60,000 bases of DNA from Branchiostoma floridae (lineage: Eukaryota > Chordata > Leptocardii > Amphioxiformes > Branchiostomatidae), in assembly GCF_000003815.2 (NCBI RefSeq), contig NC_049987.1, forward strand, positions 12,300,778 through 12,360,777, read 5' to 3'. Position 1 is the first letter of the stretch. Every line of letters starts with the position of its first letter. Shown in pieces: positions 25,195 through 36,740 of the stretch. The notes under the pieces were generated by a model. That model was given only the letters and a program-made list of their open reading frames with translations. It was not told where the DNA came from and did no database searches. Position numbers and translations under genes: made by a program.

Positions 25195-27889
25195 GTAATA
25201 ATCTGAGGTTTTCACACATTGAAACAAGTCTATCCGGTTACTATCCATCCATGGGAAGTGCAAGTATACCAATAAAGGAATCATTCCTTTCTGCAAAATA
25301 ACAATAACATTTTACAGTTAATAATACATTGTACAGAAGACTAAGAAAACATGAAGAATAATAGCAGCTCGAAAGGTATTCATCTCATTCAAAGAAAGCT
25401 CTCCTCTCCAAATTGCCTAAATGATGTTGAGAATTCTGTGGGGAGAAACCTGTTGAAGATATAGATCTGCATGTGGAAATCAATAGAATGTTATAAAACA
25501 CTGATGCACCAGAAAACCCAGGAGGCCTCCATTTATAAAAGGAGCGCTGTCGAATTACTGCAGCAGTGTCACATTTAATATCACCAGGACTCCTGAACAA
25601 AAGATGATCCAGATATTCAATATCTAAACATTACCAAACAATGCACGGAGGCTTATATATTATGCAGCAAACATTTGAACAAAAACACTGTTGAGCACAT
25701 ACATGCATGTATATTTCTCTAAATTTTAACATTTCTTCAGCTGTTTTTCTTGAGCACATTGACATCATGTGTAACACTTACCTTTGGTGATTTCAATGAC
25801 ATATTGAACAGCATCAACCAAACAGCCAACAGCAGGGTTGGACAGCAGGTAACAGCACAGGGACAGCACAGGACAGCACATGAAATTTACAGAAATAAAG
25901 AGTTATAAAGTGTCAAGAAAGACATGTATAGGAAGAAATTCCTCTAAAGAGAATTTTGTCTTCAACACCAAAACAATCGGTTCAAAGAACTAAGCAGTTT
26001 GACATTATACTGAAATTGTATCATATTACATTTGTAAGTCTTGTGAATCACACATTTACACTATCAACGTGTCATGAGAACCAAAATTACATCTAAATGT
26101 TGCCTCAATTGAGTCATCTCAAAATTTGAGCAAAATGAGAGCTAGGATCCTTGCCAAAATTACACATTGCTTAAGTGTTCATACAGATGAAAATTTGTAT
26201 CTTAACTTAATGGCTCCCTCCAAAAATTACAAGGATAAAATATCTATAAAGTTTTGGTCGTACAAAGTACTCCAACTTCTCATTTCCAATCTGTTGATCA
26301 CCCCCTTCACATCCATGAATAATCAGCATCCCCAATATTACAACCCAGCCACTCCCCTGAACTACAAACCACGGACAGTGCACATAACTTCACACTCCAC
26401 ATCTCAACCCTGCAGTCCAACTGGGTCCACAGGGAATATACTCATCACATGCTTCACTGCAACCCAGTTGCTCCCACTGGGCTGCATGATACAAGTCAAA
26501 CAGCAGGAGGAGGCCTCCTGAATACTAAATGGTGCTTCACTGAAAGTAATGGAAGCCCCAAAAACTTTCATTTTTCCTGATACAATATGTGATCTGAATA
26601 TGCAGTTCTTTGCTATCCATATGGATGTAGAGCATTGTGAATGTGTCTTGCATAGTCATCACAACTGACAGTCCTCCAACAAGAGTAGCAATATATGAAA
26701 GGTTACAGAAGTTCAGAACAATTAAATTGGCATAGACTTGATACATAACATCATTAAGTTCTATACATGTTTTAAAGATAACATACCGTGTAATGTTAAT
26801 TGCTGGGTTCAAGCGTATATGGCTCAACTTTGAACAAGGCTCAATACAAGTACCGGTAGAGGTCAACTACAATGTCATTCCAGCTTTTGTACTCTGATGA
26901 TGAATAAAAAGGGCCGTGCAGTGCCCTGATAGCAAACTTTCAAAATCCTTTACAATAGAAGGTCAAAAGCAAGGTTACCACCACCAAAGCCAGTAATCTC
27001 CATGATTCATTTAGAATACTGTGATCAATCAGAGCCAGATCTGACCCACACACCTGGGCCCACTGGGAGGGTTACGCATTTATCATCATCATGGATGGAC
27101 AGTCCCGGGATGGATATTCTGCTTATATCCAATTTTTCTGGATATTTCAAACTCAAAGTCACTGGCTGCGATTCTTTTCGAACCATTTGCATAATTCGTA
27201 GTTTTCCCACAAAAGTTAAAACTGTGAGTTTCATTTTGCCCTAACACTGAGAGTATAATCTACAACTTGAAGGGTAGATACATAGATACAAACAAGATGG
27301 TTACACTCCTACAATGTATGTTCAAACACCCTTATGTTCAAACACCCCCTAACCCCAACCTAAAAATGTTGAAACATATAAAGGGCTATCCCCAAGATAT
27401 TTAGGAATAAATGGAGTAAGGGTTACAGACTCTAGTGCCTCATCTTGGCACATATACATTTGTACATCTAAGTACTAAGCAACAGTTTTCTCACAATCAT
27501 AGAAACTTCCTCACCATTTCTGCATTCGCCTCACAACATGCAGCCCATGTGATTGTCTTATGACCTGCCAATATCCCCTAGTGGGTCCTTCTCTAAATGT
27601 TTAATACCTGTAATAACCACCATCATTGCTGATATCGACCTGGTGATAACCTGTAATGCCTCCTGCCTGACCAATGGGTTTACATGATGATAAATTCATT
27701 ACCCTCTGGAAGAAATCAGGGTTCTAGGAATCATTCTACTTTGATCAATGACAAAATAGATGGATACATATAGATGGATATACTTCTCACAAATGTTTGT
27801 GCTACAAACTACAAAAGTCATAATATAATCATGACAGTACCACTGGAGCGAACTGTAGATATGTTGAATTGAGAGAGAAAATATACCAA
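25195..27889. other. Intronic stretch, mostly featureless
   Basis: A short low-complexity run of GGACAGCAC-like units lies at 25840-25882. The segment 27170-27245 shares blocks with the piggyBac-like element (AAAACT.TGAGTTT and TTTTGCCC-like), so it may be an old relative. An open frame of 131 codons at 26126-26521 (+) has no domain character. Confidence 0.35.
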
Positions 27890-28076
27890 AAATGTCCCAC
27901 TCTGGGATTGAGAAGATCTGGTCTATATGGACACTGGGGGTCACTATAGACAGGATTCTTCATGTTTGTGCCAATGGGGAAAATTGTCTAAGGGAGATCT
28001 CCTTATTGTCACATTGGCCAGGTGGCTCTTATGTAGAGGTGATCACTTCTAGAGTGACTTCTACAGGTTTGGCTGT
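27890..28076. mobile_element. CAGGTTTGACTGT-family MITE, copy B (diverged)
   Basis: The interior GATCTGGTCTATATGGACAC and CACTATAGACAGGATTCTTC align with GTCTGGTCTCTTTGGACAG and TACTGTAGAGAGGATTGTTA in the copy at 7808. The right end ACAGGTTTGGCTGT matches that copy's right end with one change. The left end is too diverged to place exactly. Confidence 0.5.
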
Positions 28077-28475
28077 ATGTTGAGACAACTACACATGTAA
28101 AGGATCACCCACCCTTTGCCGCTGGACTCTTCTTTCCAGCACACTTTTCACATTTGCTTCCACCCAAAACCACATAACCAGTGGCCTCTTTTATAGCAAG
28201 CAATCTCATTGCCATTTCCACTGCCAAATGCAGTTTTACAGCTCAGCAATTGCCACAGATCATAAAATATGAATGAGACCACCAACAGGGGAAACTCGTA
28301 ATTGAAGTTGCTTCATCCCAGCGGGGTCTCTAAACTTTGTACTTGGACGACAGGAAAATTGAACAAACAGTAGTGCCATCATGTATGATAGGTAAGCTAA
28401 AAATAACATGTTTGTACCACCCATGTCCAGTATCAGGGTGAAATGCACGAAGTTGTCCTAAGTTAAGTTAGATGT

Positions 28476-28712
28476 CAGAATTTGTCCAAAGTTGTCCAAA
28501 GTTGTCCAAAGTTGTCCAAAGTTGTCCGAAGTTATGACGTCACGCTAACCATGACGTCATCCTAACTTTGGACAGTCAGCCGGGGGGTGTACGAAGTTGT
28601 CCGAAGTTGTCCGAAGTTATGACGTCACCCTAACCATGACGTCATCCTAACTTTGGACAGTCAGCGGGGGGGTGTACGGAGTTGTCCGAAGTTGTCCGAA
28701 GTTATGACGTCA
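28476..28712 (+). repeat. Left array of the foldback-like element: 10 bp and 85 bp tandem repeats
   Basis: It opens with a run of the 10-mer AAGTTGTCCA/G. The compound unit then repeats with an exact 85-base period (anchor ATGACGTCA at 28534, 28619 and 28704). Each full unit holds two TGACGTCA palindromes 17 bases apart, CCTAACTTTGGACAGTCAGC, a G-run and TGTACG.AGTTGTCCG. The second and third anchors begin a complete and a truncated unit. Confidence 0.9.
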
Positions 28713-29101
28713 TCTTAATTACAAGGAATAAAATAACAACTACTACTTCTTATGATACAAAGTAGTGCAAGATGACTGCAATACATGTAGTTTATAAATA
28801 GATAGGGGAGATGTTTTCAGGTACTTGTAAAGTGACGTAAAAAAAAGGGAAATATAATAGTAAGAGTGAACTTAAATTATTTTGTGTGCATTGTTAAAAC
28901 GAGCGTTAAGAGGAGAAATAAAAGACAAAAAGACTTGAAATAAATGAATTTTTTACAATGCATGAACATTGATTTTGTGCTGATTAATGTGCATCTATAT
29001 TTTATTTGTTTATATGCGTGAGTGGTGTGTATCTTATTTACACATATATAAGTTTTTACTATGTATAAATTAACTTTGGACAACTTCGTACACATGCCGC
29101 C

Positions 29102-29453
29102 CTACCCTGCCTACTGTACGAAGTTAGATGACGTCACGTAACTTTGCACAACTTAGGACAACTTCGCACACTTGTTGACCTACCCTGCCCACTGTCCAAA
29201 GTTAGATGACGTCACGTAACTTTGCACAACTTAGGACAACTTTGCACACTTGTTGACCTACCCTGCCCACTGTCCAAAGTTAGATGACGTCACGTAACTT
29301 TGCACAACTTAGGACAACTTTGCACACTTGTTGACCTACCCTGCCCACTGTCCAAAGTTAGATGACGTCACGTAACTTTGCACAACTTAGGACAACTTCG
29401 CACACTTCTTGACCTACCCTGCCTACTGTACGAAGTTAGATTACGTCATCCAA
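29102..29453 (+). repeat. Right array of the foldback-like element: 78 bp tandem repeat, four full copies plus a partial
   Basis: The anchor CTACCCTGCC occurs at 29102, 29180, 29258, 29336 and 29414, an exact 78-base period. Each unit carries CCAAAGTTAG or its variant, TGACGTCACGTAACTTTGCA, CAACTTAGGACAACTT and CACACTTGTTGAC. The inner copies are nearly identical. The outermost copies differ mainly by TACGAAG in place of TCCAAAG, and the last copy has TTACGTCA in place of TGACGTCA. Confidence 0.92.
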
Positions 29454-29582
29454 TAAATGTTTTGACGTCATCTGTGACTCCAGATATAGCCTCAAAGCCA
29501 GTGGGAAACGGTTGTAACTTAGTACAACTTCGTACAACTTCGTACACCATAACTTCGTGCACTTCACCCTGATACTGGACAT

Positions 29583-31467
29583 AGCTCGTTTGTACAAGTT
29601 CATGACAGAAATATACAAGAAAGCCTACATGTATGTAGTAATATTTCGCCCAAATATCAGAACATTGAAAGTCAAAAATATGTTTAACTAAAAAGAAGCC
29701 TTCAAGCTGCATTGAAGACATTTGTTTCCTATACTAACTAAGACAATCACACTACAACAAAACTCTCCTACGCTAATCACATGAAAAAGAGGGACACTAG
29801 AGTATACACATTCAACCGTACAATTGTCAAACTGCCTGTAACCTTAATCAACCCTTCACCAACCAATCCTCTCACTCTCTTGGTCACTCAGACATTTTCA
29901 CAAAACTCTCTCGTTCACTCTTATGCTACTTATGTAGAAGGAAGAACTCAGTGCAGACCATACCTGTAGCTGTAAAGTGTAGCCCTTCTAATAAGCCTGC
30001 AAAGCAATGAACACTGGGGCTGTAATAACTATCCAAATACTTAAGCACTTAAACCTTATGGTACATAAACAGTACCCAACCTAAGAAGTGCTTGAAGTAG
30101 CCTTGTATAAACCCAGCCAGACACGTCTAAACACACAATGCACAGGTAACACACCTGGACAAGCCACGTCTTTGTTCCTACCTGTTAACAGGTGTTCATA
30201 CCCAGCAAGCTGTTAAACTTTAATATAAACATGAAAAGGCTGGAAACTCAATCATTGTCTGTGTTGCCAACTCTGATATTTAAATATTTCTGGACTATTT
30301 CTTAACTTCATATATGATGCATTTACTAATTGTAACCAGTCTTTACAAGTTTACACGATATCATAAGGAACAATAGACAGGATATCCAGGTATAAACATA
30401 AAATCCTTTATAGAAATAGTGCACTTTAGTATGTACATACATATAACATTCAATCAACCGGTCTTAAGCCATACCCTTTTTAGATATAAATATCTAACAG
30501 CCAACAAAGAACATCCTGTTGACAAGGAACATGTCCTGAAAGTGAAAGGCTGCCTATTCACAGCCAAGACAGAAATTCTGTTTAGTATTGAATACTAGAA
30601 TCTATTCTTAACTACCAGGTGTGCAAATGTAGCATGATGCATATGGTACCCATATTTGTATCGGAACAATGTAAAGGTTACAATACAGACAGAAAAACAT
30701 TGTGTAAAGCCTCCCAGAACACAAACTGTATCTGTATTTCTATAACCTTCCCATACAGCTAATGACATGCATTGACATTTCTAAACTGGGTAATTCAATT
30801 TTCCTTGCTATTCTATCACTTTTCAGACCCCAAAATTGAATTTGGCACATGTAACCCCAATAACCTTCACACCTAATTTCCTTTCTCAGGGTTCACGTTC
30901 ACAATTCCTTTAGACTTTATACAAAATCCCATTAAATTCCAGACCTGAAAAATAAAAAGTAACACTTTTTAAAAATAAAATTCCACAAAGCTTTCATCAC
31001 AGTGGGAACTTCCTCTGAATCAAAACTACAGGTCTGTATGCATGTCGAGACACCAACTATCAAAATGTGCCTTCTCTCCTGGGCACTACCAAATTTTACA
31101 GCTCACAGCATAGCAAAGCACAACAAGCACCACGCATATGAATTCGTTCAGCTTTTTGAGCAGATTAATCAGCCAGAAAATATGAGATGGAAAATTCATA
31201 ATACGAGGACTGTCTTTATTGGATTTGACTTAGTTTATTGGGTTTTACGTAAACAGGAAAGTATAATAGTAGATGAGAAACCACATAGAAATATTATACG
31301 ACTTCAAAACACACAGAAAACATCCTGAAATCCCATGTGCTTTTCTATTTAGTCTAAACTAGCTACAGAGGTTAAACAAGTAGGAGATTGAATTTACCAA
31401 ACTTACTGTATGAAAGAAGTAGATTTAGTCAATGCTAGGATATAAAGGTCAGCATTTACTAATTAGT
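29583..31467. other. Intronic stretch without recognised feature
   Basis: AT-rich sequence with no recognised gene, RNA or inverted-repeat element. Confidence 0.4.
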
Positions 31468-31630
31468 TACCATCAAACCTGCTCCGGCAACCACCAGGTG
31501 CAGGCAACCAGCACGTTAAAACAGTCTTGTCCAATTTTTACATACTAGTCAACCCCACCCTGTTATCAGCAACCGCTTTTCCTCAGTTCCTCAGTCCCTT
31601 GAGTGGTTGTTGAATCCAGGTTTGACTGTA
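31468..31630. mobile_element. CAGGTTTGACTGT-family MITE, copy C
   Basis: The left end is ACCATCAAACCTGCTCCGGC and the right end is GAATCCAGGTTTGACTGTA. TCAAACCTG and CAGGTTTGA are exact inverses. AGTGGTTGT near the right end mirrors CAACCACC near the left. The length (163 bp) is close to copy A. Non-coding. Confidence 0.6.
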
Positions 31631-33119
31631 AAATGTTACAACACAGCTCTCGGATATCTGTTTGCCCCAAAAACTGTGCAGCATCTCTCTGCTGACAAGG
31701 ACATCACTTCACCCATACACCAAGCTTAAGGTACCATGCAGTTATGACCCTGCTGGGTTCAGTAAGCAATTCAATTTGTAGTGGAAAATTTCAGTGCCAC
31801 TCCTAACAGCCAAGGGCAACTGAGGGACAGAACATTGCTAACCAAATGGATGGAGCAACAAAAGGAAATTCTGAGGCTGCCATATTCCATGGAATTTTAT
31901 TGACCCTGTAAAACTTTTCAAAGCAGATTTGAGACCCTTTTGCAAAGTTTGCAAAATTATCTGTTATCTAAGAAAAAATTGGATCAGTCATTTGAACCTC
32001 CTATGATGGAGAGTCCCTGTCTATTTGGTTTATAGTTGTTTGAAATTGACTCTTGCAAAGGGCATTTGTAGCAGCACTGTGGATTGTTATTTAAAGGCTT
32101 TACAAATTGAAAGTCTTCAGACTTCAGTCGTTGTTTATAGAAGACAAGTACTAAGCTGTCAATCTTAAGAAGTCCTTGATAATCTTCTTGCCTTAACACT
32201 ATACGGACAGTGCATGCTGAGTAACTGTAAGTCCTTCCCAAGTACCATTGGCTCACAGAATGGGGTAGGGTGCAAAATCATGACTTGAAAACAATAAAAA
32301 GACAGCACCTTCACTGCTGGAATAATTAATGGCATATTGGTATCACATGTGTCAACTATAAATGGGACCATGCTTGGGTATGACAATGTTTAATTCAGCA
32401 GACTGCCCCACACAGCACGTGGATGACTCCTAAATGATGATACAATCTTCGTCTCCCCAGTTGCCTGAACAACACACAGAAATCAATGCAGGAACATTGC
32501 ATGTGTTTGCAGTGGGAATTGTAAATGCAAGAGAATATGACCAGGTAAATGTAACCTGCTCTAGAAAACTGATATATCTTAAAAGAGCTTGTGCTAGAGT
32601 AGCCATTAAATCACTGTCCAATTGTTGATGTGTTTTCTATAAAAGTCGAACTGCAGATATCGAGGTATAATGAATGGCTTTATTACTTTTATCGAGTATC
32701 AGATGAGAAGTTTCATGATGTCTGCAACTAGTTGCCAATATCTTCCAGCTGATATTATTGTATAGAGGTGAATGTTTATAGATTCATATAAATCTATCCC
32801 AAAGTTTCATTGTTTCAAATTTATTTGCTCTTGACACTTTTTTCATGTAAGAAACTTTGTATATTTGTTGTGTATGTGTATGTGTATGTGTATGTGTGTT
32901 TATGTGTATATAGCAAGATATAATATAGATGCATAAGATGAAATATCACAGTATACATGTCTTGCCAAGGAATAATACATTGTGTGCTAATTAAAAAGCA
33001 GCCATCAAGCTGCTCACCTATTTCAGCAAAACAGGTCCTTAACTTTTTTTTCCAATGAGTACAAAATCACACAATTGAAGAATTTGGTTCTTCAGACTGA
33101 CCAAGCATTGCCCAAATCA
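31631..33119. other. Intronic stretch with a microsatellite
   Basis: Nothing gene-like was recognised. The only clear structure is the (TGTGTA)n run near 32870. Confidence 0.4.
32868..32910 (+). repeat. (TGTGTA)n microsatellite
   Basis: About four to five consecutive GTGTAT units followed by degenerate TGTGTTTATGTGTATA. Confidence 0.9.
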
Positions 33120-33325
33120 TACTGTAGATACATTAAGTTCGCGGGGATTAAATTTCGCGGTAGCGGGGAAAAAGGACTTTTCGCGGTGGTTTTAAGTTTG
33201 CGGCATGCACTGTAGTCTCTTACTGCCATGGAAAAATGTTCGCAGTGGTTTTAAATTCGCGGTGAAGAGGCCACCACGAAAACCGCAATCATTAAACCAC
33301 CGCGAACATTTCTGCATTTACAGTA
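33120..33325 (+). mobile_element. ~206 bp TACTGTA-ended MITE, copy 3
   Basis: It begins TACTGTAGATACATTAAGTT and ends CTGCATTTACAGTA. This copy keeps the CpG-rich blocks best (GTTCGCGGGGATTAAATTTC and AAACCACCGCGAAC), which suggests it is younger or less deaminated than the other copies. The central CTGTAGTCTCTTACTGCCAT matches copy 1. Non-coding. Confidence 0.85.
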
Positions 33326-36300
33326 CCCAGTTGCTTGTCAAGAGTAACTGCTTTGTGGCATAAAGGAAACTTTCTGGATGAATGATTTTATCACACAATG
33401 ACTACTGGGATAGGTAACGGTGCTGTTACTATATAATAATAGCTGCAGACATCCCTCCTCAGAGAACAACATGGTACAAGCTCCATGACAGAGACAAATG
33501 ATGCCTGTTGTGCGTCATTGAGCCCTTCCTTACAGCTGGTTACTTCAAGACTCCAGTCGATACCTCCCCTGTCCCAACCACTCTACATCTCCCTTAGGAA
33601 GCACAGGTGGCTCTCTCGGCGGTCGACACAGTTCATAGACAGTCACTGATATTAAAGTTCAAAATGTTGTCAGCACTCTCTTCCATAGATTCAGTTTTAC
33701 TATTTAACAGTATGAGTGGCAACCAGGAGAAGGTTAAAGACAGCTAGGGTGGCCCTTTTGTTACTTATCATTATAAGCCAAACAGGACTGTAGCAAAGTA
33801 AGAGATAAAATGTTGCTTGCAGAGGTATCTGTTCAACAGCTGAAGCTGTCAACTCAGTAGTCCTGTATATGTATCTGTATATATCCAGTATAACTGCCCA
33901 GCGTAACACACCAGCTTTGCAGACCGAAGCCAAATTTGAGTTGTGCTTGAAGGAAAAAAAATAAGTGGCAATTTACAGCAATCCTTTTGACCCCTTGTGA
34001 TTGATTTGTGGGCAGTAACCTGGTGCCTTGCGAGGCCAGGTGCCCAATGAGAGGCCGGTGCTAACTGCCCCCATCAGACAGGGTCAGTGGAAACTCCCCA
34101 TGGCCACCTGGGGTCTGATTAGCCCCCACAGTCTGCATCTTTTACAGGAGCTACATCAAGTTAAGGCCCTGTGGTACTGGACTGATCTCCAGCCAGGTGT
34201 TAATACAGGGTCTTGCTGCTGTATGTCCTGATGAACTCATTAGCTCAGATAAGCTAGGTTTTACTAGCCTTGCTTGCTTTTTAAGATGGTTGGTTTGTTA
34301 ACAGGATGGTACACATGCAGGGACTGCCAAGTAGACTTGTGCTTTTCCTCTACATGTATTTCTATGTGGCCAGGCCTTGCCAAAAGACAAAAGTTGCAAA
34401 ATAAATAGTCTCAGACTCACAATAAATTGATGCCAAAAGCATCTCAACAAGTGATCGAACACTAAGTTTGAATCTACCTCCTGAAATAAAATCAGTCAAA
34501 TCATACCTTGCAAAATGTGGTCATCAAAATACCTTCCAAAAAGTGGTAATCATCCAAAATTCAGAGTTGGTCAAATAGTATAACAAGAATGTAGTATTTT
34601 CAGTTCAAGTTATTCATGAAAGAGCTCTGCTCCCCGAATTTAAAAGTGTGCCATAACGGCTATTCTAAAAACCTAGTTTTTCTATGTACACGTACATGAC
34701 TTGTGTACATCAAATCAAATACTTGGTAGTAAGATGAGCTAAGAGGTGGTCACACAATGGTTCCTTGAAAAAAGCTCAAACCTTTTCCTCTTTAGACACA
34801 AAGCAAATACCATCACCAGCAACCAACAACAATCACTATTTAACTGTGGACCTAGGAGCTGTGGTGTGAATTGCAATGTGATAATAAAACAACATACTGG
34901 AAGCCTTCATAGCAGTTCCTGGTTAGCACTTTCATATGACTGTTAACGACTGATTGTGCTGCACTTTCCGATTGCTGCCTTTTTCTGCTGATTTGTCATC
35001 ATGGCAGCATTCATTCTGTAATCAGCAAAACCAGCAATATCAAAATGCCAATGGTAGAATCTACCTACAGATCTGTGTGTGTCCCTGGGGTGCTTATCTG
35101 AAGAGGATTAATAGGGCCCTTCATCAGGCCAGAATCGCCTGTCAGGACTCCTGCATGTTAAACTGCCCATTTGTGGGAGGCCTAATGTCTAACATTACAT
35201 CTTTTACACAGACCAACCAGCCATTTGGTCTTCTTGTGGATTCTCATTAATTCTTAGTGGAGCAATCAGAGGTACACATCAAGATAGAAAAGTACATGTA
35301 GGATATATATCAATGTGCAAAATATAAGTGGGTTCAAGATAAGTCTTAACAGTCACACTCCTTTCTATCAATGGCTATTCTACCACCAACTTTGCACAGA
35401 ATGACTTTGCCACTGTATATGTTGTATCAGCATCTATAGAGGATGATGCAGATGTGTAATATTGTAGGTAGGATTTCAGTGAAGGTATAATAGGATTTTG
35501 TATGATTGAATAATCATATTCAAACCTGAAACAGAAATGGCTGTCCACAATACACAATACAACCCATACTTAATCACACTTATTATTTTTCAAAGAATTT
35601 GATATCATATCAAAATAATCTACCTGTAAGAAAGGAATAGAAACAGTCTCCTGGCTCCCGGAACTCAAACCCATGCTGAACTGTTACGCCGAAAGCTCAG
35701 AGCCTTTGGCATGGTCAGTTTGGTGCCACTGTTACAACCTACCTACTGTATTTTCAATCCTGCGTGGTGACCTGGGGTCCTTACAGGGAATGCTCCCACC
35801 ACAAGACCACACATCCAGCACACATCCAGCACACCAATGAAGCAATGCCTCATTATTAATGACCAACAACAGGTGACCTTTCTGCTAACCTGTAGGTAAA
35901 ATCCCTTCTTCTCAGCTGAACAAAACCAGGCCAGTTAGAACAATCATCGACCAGACCGAGAATGTCACAAAGTAGGGGAAACTAGACTGAGATATACAGC
36001 AAATGAAGAATGTGTAGATTAAACAACTATCAACACATTTTGCATGAATATATACAAAAATGTATTCTCTCACAAATGCAAAATAATGTCAGAGAGAGAG
36101 GTGGAAAGTGGAGAAAAAGGAGCCCTTAAACATGTTACAATGCCTCTATATTCTACCACAAATAATGCAGCTGTAATGTTATGCTTACATGTGCCTCAGT
36201 ATTTGGGTTAAGTAAGTGGATGAAAAATGATTAAGTGAAATGCAGCACCAAGTCTAGCACCTAATGGTTCTGGAAGCATTCACATGCACATGTGTTACGG

Positions 36301-36601
36301 GCTTCCACAAGCTTTTAGACATATTGGGGTCTGCGAATATCTCAACATATGGAAAAGAAATATGATGACTATTGAAAGTAATTATAATTAGGCCACCTTT
36401 CATTCCTTGTCTACTCCCCAGGAACACCCTTTACTCAATCTACAAGCCATGTTCAGTTAATACATAAACATTTTTGCTCAAAATCAAATAATTGCCAACA
36501 AAATTGTTAACTGTAAGAAGCATCTTCCATTTGAATATGAGAATTCTACATGGACCTGATGATAAAATATGACTGCTCCCATCCATGCATCTGCAACGCC
36601 G

Positions 36602-36740
36602 TGATTGACATGTGATAATTAATCAATATGGCAGGGTGCGCAGCATGCCCTGGAGCACGCTGCATCCAAATGAAGAGAAGGGGCCGCGTTAATAACATGT
36701 TGCAGCCTATAAAAGGCAACCAAATCAGCCATTTTTACAA
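36602..36740 (+). promoter_or_regulatory. Candidate regulatory island: homeodomain-like sites plus a TATA-box match
   Basis: TGATTGACA (36602-36610) resembles a Pbx/Meis-type site and TGATAATTAATCAATA (36613-36628) is dense in homeodomain cores. A GC-rich block follows, then TATAAAAG (36708-36715), a consensus TATA box. A clear initiator about 25-30 bases downstream is not evident. Motif matches alone are weak evidence. Confidence 0.2.

Larger units (their letters stand above)
28423..29582. mobile_element. Foldback-like element, 1.16 kb, with inverted tandem arrays and ten TGACGTCA palindromes
   Basis: The termini are 32 bp inverted repeats with a single mismatch (28423-28454 and 29551-29582), each starting ATGTCCAGTATCAGGGTGAA and ending CACGAAGTT. 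Inside the left end are CCAAAGTTGT-type decamers, then an 85 bp tandem unit. Inside the right end is a 78 bp tandem unit whose motifs (GGACAACTT, TGACGTCA, CCAAAGTTAG) run in the opposite orientation to the left array, so the two arms can fold on each other. The middle (about 28740-29060) is AT-rich, unique and non-coding. No transposase is present. An 8-mer GTTTGTAC lies near each side (28410-28417 and 29588-29595). It could be target duplication if the true ends are five bases further out, but those extra bases are not inverted copies. Confidence 0.8.

Noticed and set aside
24910-25296. 128-codon minus-strand open frame
   Set aside because: It crosses the boundaries of the piggyBac-like element on both sides, so it is a by-product of the insertion and not a gene.
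28423-29582. Regularly spaced repeats resembling a CRISPR array
   Set aside because: The repeats are contiguous tandem units without unique spacers, in a eukaryotic intron, and are bracketed by terminal inverted repeats.
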